Shown here piece after piece: positions 1 to 9,935 of a stretch of DNA of 64,000 nucleotides. This stretch comes from Planctomycetota bacterium (GTDB lineage Bacteria; Planctomycetota; UBA1135; JADKAF01). The translations under genes were made by a program, and so were the position numbers. The DNA is taken from the NCBI GenBank assembly GCA_016719295.1, contig JADKAF010000001.1, forward strand, positions 5,270,001 through 5,334,000, in the 5' to 3' direction. The notes beneath the pieces are model-generated. The model saw only the letters and a program-made list of their open reading frames with translations. It ran no database searches and was not told the DNA's origin. Positions within the stretch are counted from its first letter, which is position 1. Each line of letters starts with the position of its first letter.

Positions 1-2
1 AT

Positions 3-3000
3 TGGCCCGACGAGGGCTCCGAGATCTACTTCCCGCTGCCGGCCAACGCACAACAGCGGGAGATCGTCGGAGCTATCCGCACGCGACGCGGCGTCGTCGT
101 TCAAGGCCCACCAGGCACGGGGAAGAGCCACACGATTGCCAACCTGATGTGCCACCTTCTGGCCAGCGGGCAACGCGTGCTGGTGACGGCTGAGAATCCT
201 CGAGCACTCGCCGTGTTGCGCGACAAGCTCCCACCGGAGCTCCAGCCCCTCTGCGTCAGTGTCCTTGGCCAAGGTGGTGACGCGTTCGAAGCTCTCAGCA
301 AGACCGTCAGGGAGATTTCAAGCCGTCGCGCGCTGTGGAGCGAGGAGCAAGGACAGGAGCAGATCGCGTCCCTTCAGAGGCAATTGCTCGAAGCGAAGCG
401 GGCGCTCGAGGATCTGGACAGAGAACACAGGGACATTCGTCTGGGAGAGACCCAGAAGCACAACCCCGCACCCGGATACCACGGCACACCCCAGGGGATC
501 GCATCCAAGGTCTCCGAACAGCGTGGTGATTACGACTGGTTGGACCTCGGCGATAGCGATGCTGCCGAAGCGCCGCTCCGCAACGCGGAAGCCACACGAT
601 GGCTCGAGCTACAGCGCAGCTCCAATCCGGACGAAGAGGCGGAACTCGACGACCTGCTGATCCCGCTAGAGGAATTACCGCCTTCGACGGAAGTGGAAGA
701 CCTTATTGCCACTTCAGTAGAGCGCAAGCGGAGGCGAGACGAGTTCGTAGCAGAGGCGACGACGCCAGGATTCAATGCCCTGCTGCGATTTCCTGAGAGC
801 GACCTCCGTAGGCTGCGTGAGCAACTCGAACACCTTCGGAACGCCTGGACGGACCTGCCCTCCGCTTCATGGTGCAGAGAAGCCGCAAGGATCACGCGCA
901 TCGGTGACCTAGGCGGCTGGCAGGTCCTTCTGCAGAGGACTGGAGAGAGTCTGCAGCACGTGGACCAGCTCTCGGACCGACTCGGCCAACGACGAGTCGA
1001 TGTCCCTGCGGACCTAGCACCCGAGCAAGTCCGAGACGATGCGCAGGTCGTTCTCGAGCATCTGAACGCGGGCGGAAAGTGGAAACGGATGCTTGGCCTC
1101 GGCCGCCCAAGGGCGGTCCGCGGTCGTGAGTACCTGATCGACAAGGTGCGCGTCGACGCTAGCCCAGCCGACGAACCGCACGAGCTCGAGGGCGTCATCC
1201 ACGCGATGAATCGCCGCATCACCATCAACCAGCTCGCCCAAGCCTGGGTGCCGCACACAAGACCCAGCGCAGACAGCGACGCCGAGACCGTTCTCGCCCA
1301 CATCCGGATGTGGGCAGACCACCTCCGCTCCTCCATCGCCGTCGGCAATCTCGATCGGGAGTTGCGTATTCGAATCCAGTCGCAACTCGACATCGCCCTG
1401 CCCGAAGACTGGATGGCTGCACGCGAGCGTGACTGGCTGCGCGTGATCGATGCTGCGCGCTCTGAGCTGGAACTGATGAAGGCGGAGCAGCGTATTGAGT
1501 CACTGGCGCGTCAGATAGGCGCCAAGGCCCAGCTCCACGATGCGTCGCCACGAATTCTGGAGATGTACGCCGCGATCCAGCGACGCGACGTCAGCAGCTA
1601 CGGCAAGGCTCGCGAAGTCGTCGCTCGCCTGTGGCAACGGCGCAGGATAAGAGACGAGCGCCAAGGGCTAGACGCGCGGATGGCGCAACTCGCAAAGCCC
1701 CTTCGCGATGCCGTCATCAGTACGCTCAACCACCCAGCTTGGTCCCAGCGTCTGGCGATCTTCGAGGAGGCTTGGACGTGGCACGTTTCCGACCGTTGGC
1801 TCCGCAGGTTCTCCGATCCAGGACGCCTGATGACTGTCGAACGCGAGCGAAGGCGCGCCGATAGCCGCGTCCGAAGCCTCATCACCCAGCTCGCTGCCCA
1901 TCTCGCCTGGCAGAAGTTCTTTCAGCGGCTGGAGCCGAAGCAGGACATGGCCCTGAAGAGCTGGCTCGACACAGTCAAGCGCATGGGCAAGGGCAAGGGG
2001 CGTTCAGCCAAGCTCGAGAGGCTTCGACGTCAGGCCAGAGCGCATCTCGAAGACTGTCGAGATGCAATTCCGGCATGGGTCATGCCTCGTTACCTCGTAG
2101 CCGAGATGGTCAGCGTCGCCCCCGAGCTCTTCGACACGGTCATCGTCGACGAAGCGAGCCAGATGGGGCTCGACGGGATGTTCGTCTTCTACGTTGGCCG
2201 GAGAACCGTAATCGTCGGTGACGACCAGCAGATCAGCCCATCTGACGTAGGCATGAGAGACGAGGAGATCGCCGAGCTCCAACGCCAGAACATCCCTGAC
2301 TTTGAGCATGTCAACGCGATGGGGCTCGGCGGCAACGTCTACGCAAACGCCCAGATCCGGTTCTCCAGGCTGATCACCCTGCGCGAGCACTTCCGGTGCA
2401 TGCCAGAGATCATCCAGTTCTCCAACGACCTCTGCTACGCATCGCAGGGCACCCCGTTGGACCCGATGCGGAGTTACCGCGACGACCGGCTTCCGCCGCT
2501 GGTCGCAAAGCGCGTCGCTGGCGGCCAGAGGGAAGGCGACACAAACCCCACAAATCGCATCGAGGCCCAGGAGATCGTCAACCATATCGCGCAGTGCCTA
2601 GATGACCCGCGCTATGACGGCAAGACCTTCGGCGTCATCAGCCTCGTTGGAAGCAACCAGGCTCGCCTGATCGAGAGCCTCCTACTCGACCGATTTGACC
2701 CAGGGACGATCGAAGAAAGGCGCATCCTCTGCGGCGACGCGTACACGTTCCAAGGCGACGAACGCCACGTTATCTTCCTCAGCATGGTGGTGTCGAGAGG
2801 CGAGACTCGCTTGACCGCCCAGACCTCCCAGTCTGCTGTTCAGCGATTCAACGTCGCGGTCAGTCGCGCGCAAGACCAGCTGATTGTCTACCACTCCGTG
2901 GATCCGCAAGACTTGAAGCCGGAGTGCATGCGCCACCGCCTGCTTACGCACGCGATAAATCCGGTTCGGCGGCCACTCCAAGGCGAAGATCATGAGTTTG

Positions 3001-4043
3001 AATCCCCGTTCGAGGAGGCGGTTTTCAAGCGCATCATCGAGCGAGGACACCGCGTCGAAACACAGGTCAAGGTAGGCAGTCACGCAACCTACCGTATCGA
3101 CCTCGTCGTGCATGGCATCGATTCCAAGCTCGCAGTCGAGTGCGACGGAGACCGCTGGCATGGCCCTGAGCGATTCGATGCCGACATGGCGCGTCAGCGT
3201 GATCTCGAGCGCGTTGGCTGGGAATTCGTCCGGATCGCTGGGAGCGCTTTCTACCGTGATCCAGACGCAGCCCTTGAGCCGCTCTGGGCCGCCCTCGAGG
3301 AACGCAAGATTCGCCCCGCCACCGCTGAACCGATCGACGCGCCGGCGCCGCCCAAGCCTGAGCCACCTGAACGTAATGAGCTCCCAAGCATCAAGCCGGC
3401 CACTGCACCGAGCTTGGCCCCCTTCACTCAGGTGGCAGGGCCAGCAGCGCAGCATCTCCTCTTCTCCGAATCCCTAGGAGGCGCAGAGCTCCCGAGCCAG
3501 CTACGGGCCGCGGCTGCCATCGCACCGCAAGATGAGACGGCCTCGATGTTGGCCGACACCTTCCCGGACCCGCGAGGCGCAAACTCCCAGGAGGTCAAAG
3601 CCACGCTCCTCGCGCTCTTGAAGCGGCACGGTCCCATCCCGCGCGACTATCTTATGCGCCGCTATGCACGCGGAGCCAATATCGGTCGCCTCGGTCGCGT
3701 AGTCCGGGAGAGCCTGGGTCGCGTGATCCAGTCCGCGACTAGAAGCGGGGAGATTGTCAGCCAGGATGAAATGGAGCTTCACGGCAGCGACCCGATCTTG
3801 CGCTCCGCCGGGACCGACGCAGTGCGACGTCGACAGATCGGCGACAGGGAGTTCGAGGAGGTACCGCCAAGCGAGTGGGCTCAGACCATGCTCGATCTCT
3901 GCGGTGGTCGCGATGGGCTGCGCCGTACATCTAGGGACGAGGCATTCCGCCGGGCCCTGGCCCACTACCAGCTGACGAGCTTGACTCAGAATCGCCGACA
4001 CATCCTGGACCGCGCCCTGCAACTTGCGCTGCGGGCTGAGTAG
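3..4043 (+). CDS. SF1 helicase with C-terminal Vsr/DUF559-like nuclease and DUF3320-like tail (5' partial)
   Basis: The frame is already open at the left edge, so the start lies outside; 1346 residues are visible. A Walker A box GPPGTGKS with Lys at visible residue 41 follows a Q-motif-like NAQQREIV. About 670 residues of charged, probably coiled-coil insert come next. Walker B VIVDEASQ lies near residue 713, the motif VGDDQQISP near 739, and late SF1 motifs around 913-965 include NVAVSRAQDQL. Around residues 1035-1060 a restriction-like fold is visible (RIDLVV, then AVECDGDRWHG, the E-x-D pattern of Vsr/DUF559 nucleases). The last 170 residues resemble the DUF3320 domain of DUF4011-type helicases. 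Proteins with this domain order are known in defence islands or as stand-alone repair-like ATPases; which applies cannot be told here because no neighbour is a clear defence gene. An internal ATG at 147 is not the start, since Walker A precedes it. Confidence 0.88.
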   Translation, partial: WPDEGSEIYFPLPANAQQREIVGAIRTRRGVVVQGPPGTGKSHTIANLMCHLLASGQRVLVTAENPRALAVLRDKLPPELQPLCVSVLGQGGDAFEALSKTVREISSRRALWSEEQGQEQIASLQRQLLEAKRALEDLDREHRDIRLGETQKHNPAPGYHGTPQGIASKVSEQRGDYDWLDLGDSDAAEAPLRNAEATRWLELQRSSNPDEEAELDDLLIPLEELPPSTEVEDLIATSVERKRRRDEFVAEATTPGFNALLRFPESDLRRLREQLEHLRNAWTDLPSASWCREAARITRIGDLGGWQVLLQRTGESLQHVDQLSDRLGQRRVDVPADLAPEQVRDDAQVVLEHLNAGGKWKRMLGLGRPRAVRGREYLIDKVRVDASPADEPHELEGVIHAMNRRITINQLAQAWVPHTRPSADSDAETVLAHIRMWADHLRSSIAVGNLDRELRIRIQSQLDIALPEDWMAARERDWLRVIDAARSELELMKAEQRIESLARQIGAKAQLHDASPRILEMYAAIQRRDVSSYGKAREVVARLWQRRRIRDERQGLDARMAQLAKPLRDAVISTLNHPAWSQRLAIFEEAWTWHVSDRWLRRFSDPGRLMTVERERRRADSRVRSLITQLAAHLAWQKFFQRLEPKQDMALKSWLDTVKRMGKGKGRSAKLERLRRQARAHLEDCRDAIPAWVMPRYLVAEMVSVAPELFDTVIVDEASQMGLDGMFVFYVGRRTVIVGDDQQISPSDVGMRDEEIAELQRQNIPDFEHVNAMGLGGNVYANAQIRFSRLITLREHFRCMPEIIQFSNDLCYASQGTPLDPMRSYRDDRLPPLVAKRVAGGQREGDTNPTNRIEAQEIVNHIAQCLDDPRYDGKTFGVISLVGSNQARLIESLLLDRFDPGTIEERRILCGDAYTFQGDERHVIFLSMVVSRGETRLTAQTSQSAVQRFNVAVSRAQDQLIVYHSVDPQDLKPECMRHRLLTHAINPVRRPLQGEDHEFESPFEEAVFKRIIERGHRVETQVKVGSHATYRIDLVVHGIDSKLAVECDGDRWHGPERFDADMARQRDLERVGWEFVRIAGSAFYRDPDAALEPLWAALEERKIRPATAEPIDAPAPPKPEPPERNELPSIKPATAPSLAPFTQVAGPAAQHLLFSESLGGAELPSQLRAAAAIAPQDETASMLADTFPDPRGANSQEVKATLLALLKRHGPIPRDYLMRRYARGANIGRLGRVVRESLGRVIQSATRSGEIVSQDEMELHGSDPILRSAGTDAVRRRQIGDREFEEVPPSEWAQTMLDLCGGRDGLRRTSRDEAFRRALAHYQLTSLTQNRRHILDRALQLALRAE

Positions 4044-4703
4044 CCGTGCATGGCTTGATGTTTCTTTCCGGCTAACCACGCTCTCCGTCCTCCTGCTCCG
4101 GACCTTCCACGCCGGACTCCGATCCCCGCAGCGCGCGCCCCCTACCGCATTCACGTCTCCACGACCGCCAGGAAGTCTCGGAGCCGGTTCCCGACCATGT
4201 GCTGCGCTCCGGTTCAGGGGGGCGTGGTCTGTGGTCGGAGATGCGTGCTTGTGCGGTCGCCCGCGGAATGCCTGGAACCTATATGGATGCTGAGGTGCCG
4301 GAGATCCTGACGGAAGAGTCCTGGAGGTCGTGAGAGGGAGCAGTTCTACCCTCCACGAGGCGGATCACGGTCGTGCCGATGACCTGGTCTTGCTCGAGCG
4401 CAACGCTGCGATGCATTGCCTCGGCGACTTCGGATGCAGACGACGACAAGCGCGCTTCCAACCTCTCGCGCGGATCCCGCAGTGGAGCGTCGAACGCCGC
4501 TCGCGATGGCGAGCTTCGGGTCGCCGTACTGCGAGACGAGATCGCGGACGTGCAGGGCGTAGCAGCGCTGGAGACGAGAGGGCCTGCGCGCGAGGTTCTT
4601 GCGAGAGCCAATCGGGCCCGATGAGTATGTGGGGGCGAGCCTCGCGCCCGCGAGGAAGTCGGCGCGACGAAGTGCGAGAGAATCGAATTGGTACGATCCC
4701 GCG
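4044..4703. other. 660-base non-coding stretch after the helicase gene
   Basis: No intact gene is seen. Frames on the plus strand are short and of shadow composition. The only meaningful similarity is a minus-strand transposase/integrase-like fragment near 4475-4603, annotated separately. No convincing promoter or terminator hairpin was recognised. Confidence 0.5.
4475..4603 (-). pseudogene. Transposase/integrase N-terminal remnant
   Basis: On the minus strand about 43 codons read like the N-terminal helix-turn-helix region of a DDE integrase-type transposase, with key stretches LQRCYALHVRDLVSQYGDPK and LAIASGVRRSTA. The normal start is missing, and after about codon 43 the reading changes frame; other minus frames continue to roughly 4280 without recognisable sequence. 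The rest of a transposase is absent. I recognise the fragment from memory of such families, so the assignment is tentative; that it is a relic and not a gene is more certain. Confidence 0.4.
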
Positions 4704-5651
4704 ATGAAGATCGTCATCCCGGGCGGTACAGGCCAGGTCGGCGCCCTGCTCACGCGCGCTCTGCGCGCGGACGGGCATCACGTCGTGGTGCTGAGCCGCC
4801 GACGCGGCGGCGATGGGGGCACCGTCGCGTGGGACGGCCGCACGCTGGGGCCGTGGGCGGTCGAGATCGATGGTGCCGACGTCGTCATCAACTTGGCCGG
4901 TCGCAGCGTCAACTGTCGGTACACCGCCGCCAACATGGAGGCGATGATGAGCTCGCGCGTGGACTCGACGCGCGCGGTGGGGCTGGCGATCGCGCAGGCG
5001 GCGCGTCCGCCGCGAGTGTGGTTGCAGATGAGCACCGCCACGATCTACGCGCATCGCTTCGACGCGCCGAACGATGAAGCGACGGGGCAGATCGGCGGCG
5101 CAGAGTCGGACGCGCCCGCCTACTGGCGTTTCAGCATCGAGATCGCGAAGGCGTGGGAACGAGCCCAAGCGGAGGCCCCGACGCCCGCCACGCGCAAGGT
5201 TGCGCTGCGGGCGGCGATGGTGATGAGTCCCGATCGCGCGGGCATCTTCGACCTGTTGCTCGGCCTCACGCGCCGCGGCCTCGGCGGCACCATCGCCGGG
5301 GGACGGCAGTGGATGTCGTGGATCCATGAGCGCGACTTCACTCGCGCGGTTGCCCTGCTCATCGATCGCGAGGACCTGGAAGGGCCAGTCAATCTTGCGG
5401 CGCCAACTCCGCTGCCCCAGCGCGAGTTCATGGCGGTGCTCCGCGCGGCGTCGGGCATCCGCTTCGGGCTCCCGGTGACGAAGTGGATGGCGAAGATCGG
5501 CGCGGTGTTCCTGCGCACCGATACCGAGCTGACCTTCAAGATCCGTCGCGTGATCCCGGGGCGGCTTCTCGATGCCGGCTTCGCGTTCGAGTTCCCCGAT
5601 TGGCCCTCGGCTGCGGCGGATCTGGTGGCGCGTTGGCGGGCATCGGCCTGA
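4704..5651 (+). CDS. TIGR01777-family NAD(P)-dependent epimerase/dehydratase
   Basis: 315 residues, extended short-chain dehydrogenase fold. The N-terminus gives the dinucleotide-binding loop GGTGQVG at residues 7-13 directly after the first strand MKIVIP. VVINLAGRSV and QMSTATIYA are the family's second and third conserved strands. The C-terminal 45 residues (RRVIPGRLLDAGFAFEFPDW) match the DUF1731 tail typical of TIGR01777 (YfcH-like) proteins. The start was placed at the ATG of MKIV because upstream codons add low-complexity sequence with no family match. The Shine-Dalgarno sequence is weak. The substrate of this family is unknown. The gene stands alone, with unrelated neighbours. Confidence 0.88.
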   Translation: MKIVIPGGTGQVGALLTRALRADGHHVVVLSRRRGGDGGTVAWDGRTLGPWAVEIDGADVVINLAGRSVNCRYTAANMEAMMSSRVDSTRAVGLAIAQAARPPRVWLQMSTATIYAHRFDAPNDEATGQIGGAESDAPAYWRFSIEIAKAWERAQAEAPTPATRKVALRAAMVMSPDRAGIFDLLLGLTRRGLGGTIAGGRQWMSWIHERDFTRAVALLIDREDLEGPVNLAAPTPLPQREFMAVLRAASGIRFGLPVTKWMAKIGAVFLRTDTELTFKIRRVIPGRLLDAGFAFEFPDWPSAAADLVARWRASA

Positions 5652-5799
5652 ACCCAGCGTCTGCGCGAACCAGGTCGCGGTGAGTACCTGCATCCGTCCA
5701 CCCGGTCGCGCATGGTCGGCGGAAACCCATCCGTCTCTTCCCACCTCAGCTCTGCGCGCATAGGGTCGACCTCCTCGTCTCTCGGATCGGGATCCCGCC

Positions 5800-6924
5800 A
5801 TGTTCCAGCTCTTCCGCGTCGCCTTCGCGCTCGCCCTGCTCACCTCGATGGCTTCCGCGCAGGCCAACGCCTATGTCGTTCGAAACGAATCAGGCCAGCG
5901 CTTCCTCCTTGGCTTGGATGTCTCGATCGGCAGCACGACGCGCATCGGCACGGTGGCGCAGGCAGCGGAGGTCCGCGGTCTCGCCTGGGGCGGCCTGCAG
6001 CCGGAGCTCTGGTCGATCTCCAGCGGAGGCAATCTCGGGACCCTCTCGACCTCGAACGCGGCGTTCACGCTGCGAACGACACTGCCTCAGGCCTACTATG
6101 AGGAGCTTGCATGGTCCCCAGTGCTCGGGGAGTTCTGGATCACACGCTGGAACCAGAACAACGGCACGCGGGCGATCCTCGCCTATCGTCCGCAGACGGG
6201 TGCGCTGCGCACGGTCGGAACGCTTCCGTTCACTTACGCGGCGACGGAGATCTGCTTCGACGGAGCGGGCCATCTCTGGTGTCTCATCAACGGAAGCGCG
6301 CTCTTCGAGATCGACCGGACGACGCTCGCGGCTCGTTTCATCTCGCTGCTGAACCGCGGCGCTTTCTTCTTCGAGATCGACCAGGGCAACGGCGCCTTCT
6401 ACGCGCTGAGCACGGGGACGCCCGAGCAGATCCTCCGCATCGATCCTGCCACCGGGGGAACCTCGGGCATGGCTTGGTATGGCCCTCACGGAACCGACGC
6501 CTGGGCCGTCGTGCCGCGCGTCTGCCTCGGCCGCTTTCTCGCGAGCGGCACCAGTTGCCCCGGCACGGGAGGCATCCATCCCGTCCTCGACGGCTACGGC
6601 TGCTTCGGGAGCGGTGGCACTGTTCATCTCAGCTTGCGCCAGGCGATGAGCGGCGCGACGGGGATCCTCCTCTTCGGACTCGGGCCCGCGAGCTTGCCGC
6701 TCGGCAACGGCTGCTCGTTGAACATCGGGCCGGTCTTCGCCGATCCGATCCTCGCGCTGCCGCTGTTCGGCACGGGCGGTGCCGGCCAGGGCTTCACTAC
6801 GGTGAACTTCGTCGTGCCGCCGGGAACGATCGTCGCCTCGCTCGCGCTCCAGGCGCTGGTCTTCGATGTCGGAGCTCCGGGTGGGTTCTCCGCGACGAAT
6901 GGGCTCAGGATCGCGGTGGAATGA
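5800..6924 (+). CDS. Secreted protein, propeller-like body with planctomycete-type C-terminal domain
   Basis: 374 residues. Residues 1-22 form a clear signal peptide (hydrophobic core FALALLTSMASAQA with an Ala-x-Ala end). The middle, about residues 25-235, has recurrent short strands with Trp/Gly (GLAWGG, ELAWSP, HLWCLI, GNGAFYAL), suggesting a beta-propeller or similar repeat fold. The last ~130 residues form a separate domain with the landmarks GCSLNIGP, VASLALQALVFD and GFSATNGLRI. A related tail ends the secreted protein at 50526-52436. I associate this tail with secreted planctomycete proteins but know no function for it. No enzyme motif was found. Confidence 0.8.
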   Translation: MFQLFRVAFALALLTSMASAQANAYVVRNESGQRFLLGLDVSIGSTTRIGTVAQAAEVRGLAWGGLQPELWSISSGGNLGTLSTSNAAFTLRTTLPQAYYEELAWSPVLGEFWITRWNQNNGTRAILAYRPQTGALRTVGTLPFTYAATEICFDGAGHLWCLINGSALFEIDRTTLAARFISLLNRGAFFFEIDQGNGAFYALSTGTPEQILRIDPATGGTSGMAWYGPHGTDAWAVVPRVCLGRFLASGTSCPGTGGIHPVLDGYGCFGSGGTVHLSLRQAMSGATGILLFGLGPASLPLGNGCSLNIGPVFADPILALPLFGTGGAGQGFTTVNFVVPPGTIVASLALQALVFDVGAPGGFSATNGLRIAVE

Positions 6925-7197
6925 CGCGGGCGCCGGCAGCAGGCTTGGCTGGATCCGCAGCTCCTTCGCCGAAGTCGGGGCAGGCGGGCTCAGGAAGATG
7001 GGGCCAACGGGGGACGGAAAGGTCCGCTGGGGAGGCTCCGAAGGTCGCGGGGGGAACGCCACTCTGGAACTGGGGCGCCGCGCTCGGACAATGCGCCCTC
7101 CACCTCCAAGGTCGGATCGCGGCGCCGTAGAACCGCGACCGACGTCGCCGCCTGAACGGCGTCGGCACCTTTCTCCTGAAGCTCTCCACTTGGCCGC

Positions 7198-7521
7198 ATG
7201 ACGAACCCGCCCCCGAAGACCCGCCGTCAACGCTTGGAGGAGGAGATCGCCTTCCTCGAGACGCAGCTCGAACAGGTGCGGCGCGATCGCGAGCGCGCGC
7301 CGTGGCTCCTCACCGGGCTCGTGCTCATGCTGCCCGCGGCGTATTTCTACTCCTGGGTCGGCGCGGCGATCGCGTTCGTCGTCGTCGCCACCACGACCGG
7401 CTGCGCGTTCTATCTCAGCGTAGGCCATCGGGCGGAGTACGAGGACAAGATCGCGCGCTTGGAGGCGGAGCTCCGGGCCCTCGAGCGCATCGCGCCGACG
7501 CCGAGCGCGGCGAGTACCTGA
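7198..7521 (+). CDS. Small membrane protein with flanking coiled coils
   Basis: 107 residues. A charged heptad-like helix at about 8-36 (RLEEEIAFLETQLEQVRRD) precedes two adjoining hydrophobic segments at about 38-56 and 58-76 separated by a short turn. A second charged helix follows at about 81-97 (YEDKIARLEAELRALERI). This is a helical hairpin in the membrane with both termini on one side. No family recognised; a small sensor, scaffold or stress protein cannot be told apart from sequence. The 273 bases before it (6925-7197) hold no recognisable gene. Confidence 0.68.
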   Translation: MTNPPPKTRRQRLEEEIAFLETQLEQVRRDRERAPWLLTGLVLMLPAAYFYSWVGAAIAFVVVATTTGCAFYLSVGHRAEYEDKIARLEAELRALERIAPTPSAAST

Positions 7522-7622
7522 GTCGCGGGGGGAAGCCGCGCCGATTTCGAAGAAGCTGAACCCGGCGGAGGCTCCATTCGTAGCAGATAGCGCCTGCCCG
7601 CGCCGTGCTCCTGGAGGATGGG

Positions 7623-9098
7623 ATGCGCTGCGCAGGTTCCCGCTCGTCGTTCGCTCTCTCGTTCCCTGCCGCTCTCGCTCTGCTATCGCCTGCGCTGATC
7701 GTTCCCTCGGTCTTCGCGCAAGCCAAGATCCCGCACGAACGCCTCGCGCAGGAGTTCGTGGACGCTCATGGCCACACCGGGAAGTCGCCCGGAAGCGTGC
7801 CGCCTGCCGATCTGCTCGCGAGCGGCTTCGCGCGCGTCGAGCTCGGCGCGTTCGAGCTCTTCTATCCGCGCGCCTTCCTCTCCGAAGCACCGCGCGCGGA
7901 GCTCCTGCGCCGCTTGGTGCACGGCCTGGTCGATCTGCAGGCGCTCGTCGACGTGCTGCTGGCGCCCGAGGAGAGCGCCGAGGCGAAGGCGCGCGCGAAG
8001 GAGGTCGAAGTACTTGCGAAGTGGATCGACGGGTGGAAGCCGAAGGACCTCGCGGCCGCGTCGGCGAGCGCGGAGCTGGCGTCGACGCTGCCCGCGAAGG
8101 ATCCGCAACGCGCGGCGTGGAAGCTCTGCGATGACGCTTGGCAGGCGCCCGGCGGCAAGTCGCGCGCGCGCATCCAGATCGCGTTCTCCCCGACGCGCGC
8201 GCACTTCGTGAGCTTCGCGTCGTGGGTGGGGACGACGAACGACGGATACAAAGCGAGCTACTGGAGCGACGCGATCGCGCTCTGGGGCGAGTTCCAGGTC
8301 GAGACCGCGGGCGATCTGCTCGTCTTGCCCCTCGAGTACGCCTCGCCGAAGAAAGACGCGAGCTACGCGGAGGGCTTCGACATGAACGCGAAGTCGCCGA
8401 CGGGCATGCTGCAGCAGGTCGTCGAGCGCGCGGCGAGCCGCCTCGTCGAGCGCCGCTTCGGGCGCGGCGTGAACCCGCTCTTCCGCGACGGCCTCGCGCA
8501 GAACCTGGTGATCGCGCTCTACGGCGAGAACAACGCCCGCTCGGGCGGCAGCGGCAAGTCGAAGTCGACCGAGGAGTACGGCAGCTTCATCCCCGGCGGG
8601 AACTCCGCGGGCGGGCTCCTGCCCACGCTCAGCGCCGACAACCGCTTCCGCGAGAACCTGGGCCGCGATCATTTCGTGCGCGTGCTGCGGATGGCGCAGA
8701 AGCGCGGCGCGAAGGAGGACACGAGCGGGCGGCCGACTTCGCAGGCCTTCGTGCTCCACGGCACGGACGATCAGGATCACCAGGTCGTGCACGCGCCCTT
8801 CCTCGGCAAGGGCCCGGGCGAGCCGCAGGCGATCCCGGCGCGCTTCAACGATGATTACTTGGAGTTCCTGCGCGCGTATCGGAGCTGCTTCCTGCATTGG
8901 CTGCTGCACGTCGCGGGCGGCAACAAGAAGTACGCTCCCGTCCGCTTCGCCGAGCTCTTGCGCGGGCTCGACACCGAAGGCGACGCGAAGGGCTGGGAGC
9001 AGGTGCTGCAGCAGGTCTACGGCGCGCCGCTGCGGGTCGAGGATCCGAAGGGGGACTCGCTCGAGTTCCGCTTCCTGGCGTGGCTGGAGAAGCAATGA
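7623..9098 (+). CDS. Secreted protein of unknown function
   Basis: 491 residues from the ATG at 7623, chosen because TGGAGGA lies 5 bases upstream; a GTG 18 bases earlier is also in frame. An N-terminal signal peptide of about 32 residues ends in VFAQA. The mature part is rich in charged residues and helices, with a conserved-looking stretch RLVERRFGRGVNPLFRDGLA near residue 275 and a C-terminal LHWLLHVAGG region. There is no HExxH, serine-protease or thioredoxin motif, and I do not recognise the family. It converges on the DUF1579 gene with a strong hairpin between them. Confidence 0.75.
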   Translation: MRCAGSRSSFALSFPAALALLSPALIVPSVFAQAKIPHERLAQEFVDAHGHTGKSPGSVPPADLLASGFARVELGAFELFYPRAFLSEAPRAELLRRLVHGLVDLQALVDVLLAPEESAEAKARAKEVEVLAKWIDGWKPKDLAAASASAELASTLPAKDPQRAAWKLCDDAWQAPGGKSRARIQIAFSPTRAHFVSFASWVGTTNDGYKASYWSDAIALWGEFQVETAGDLLVLPLEYASPKKDASYAEGFDMNAKSPTGMLQQVVERAASRLVERRFGRGVNPLFRDGLAQNLVIALYGENNARSGGSGKSKSTEEYGSFIPGGNSAGGLLPTLSADNRFRENLGRDHFVRVLRMAQKRGAKEDTSGRPTSQAFVLHGTDDQDHQVVHAPFLGKGPGEPQAIPARFNDDYLEFLRAYRSCFLHWLLHVAGGNKKYAPVRFAELLRGLDTEGDAKGWEQVLQQVYGAPLRVEDPKGDSLEFRFLAWLEKQ

Positions 9099-9137
9099 GG
9101 GCCGAGGAAGAACGCGAGCGCGTTCTCCCTCGGCCCT
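9098..9137. terminator. Bidirectional terminator hairpin between convergent genes
   Basis: An inverted repeat starts on the last base of the stop codon at 9096-9098. Outer arms AGGGCCGAGG and CCTCGGCCCT (10 pairs) enclose a 2x2 internal loop and then GAACGC/GCGTTC around a short loop. It lies between the plus-strand gene ending at 9098 and the minus-strand gene ending at 9162, so it can serve both. There is no long U tract. Confidence 0.65.
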
Positions 9138-9161
9138 CTCGGAGCGCGTGGCTCGGCGTGC

Positions 9162-9755
9162 TTACTTCGCCGCGCCCTTCGCGCCTTCCTTCTTCGCCTT
9201 TCGCTTCATCGAGAACTCCATCGTCTTCTCACCCGCACCTTCGCCCTTGAACATGTGGCTGGTGTAGGTGTCCGCGGTCCAGCTCGTCTCCGAGCGGTGA
9301 CGCACGCGCTCGCCGCTGGCCATGTCGGGAGCTTCCCAGCTCATGTGCAGCACCTTCTTCTCCGCATCGAAGCTGCCTTCCATCGCGAAGATCTCGGTGC
9401 TCATGCTATCGATCCAGGTGCCGACGAACTTCTTCTTCGCCGTGTCGTAGCCCGTCGTGGAGGAGCCGACGAAGGGCATGCCCATGAAGTCGCAGGTGAA
9501 GCGGCTCTGGGTCCACATCTCGCCGATGGGGGAGATCGTCTCTTGGCACTTGATCTCCTGTGCCGGCACGCCGGGCATCCACATCTTCATGGTGCCCTCC
9601 CACTCGCCGACGGAGCCGAGGAGCATCTTGTGATGCTCGGTGGGCTGGGGAGGTGCGTCCTGTCCCTCTTGGAACGAGGGTCGGATCGCGGCGTAGGCCA
9701 AGGTGCCGAGGCCGAGGATCAGAGCGAGAGATGCGAGACGGGTGCGCGAGAGCAT
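9162..9755 (-). CDS. DUF1579 domain secreted protein
   Basis: 197 residues. The N-terminus carries a hydrophobic signal segment (LASLALILGLGTLAYAA). The body has the DUF1579 pattern: HKMLLGSVGEWEGTMKMW near the start, then GTWIDSMSTEIFAMEGSFD and a C-terminal strand TMEFSMKRK. The family is a lipocalin-like beta-barrel of unknown ligand, common in planctomycetes and acidobacteria. Two in-frame ATGs lie 6 bases apart; the second (9755) was chosen because GGAGG directly abuts the first and sits 6 bases from the second. The last 15 residues are rich in Lys and Ala. Confidence 0.85.
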   Translation of the reverse strand: MLSRTRLASLALILGLGTLAYAAIRPSFQEGQDAPPQPTEHHKMLLGSVGEWEGTMKMWMPGVPAQEIKCQETISPIGEMWTQSRFTCDFMGMPFVGSSTTGYDTAKKKFVGTWIDSMSTEIFAMEGSFDAEKKVLHMSWEAPDMASGERVRHRSETSWTADTYTSHMFKGEGAGEKTMEFSMKRKAKKEGAKGAAK

Positions 9756-9935
9756 GATCATCCTCCGTAGGTCGCTCCACGGGACGGGAGGCAGTGTGGA
9801 ACGAGGGCGGGGAGTCTGCGCGGCACCTCGGAAGGCGGCAAGGGGGCGCGAGCGCGATGGTTGCTCGAACGGCTCCGCCGAGGTAGGACGCGCGCTCCGC
9901 CTTGCGTCGCCCGATCGCTCGCCAGGAGCGCGCCC

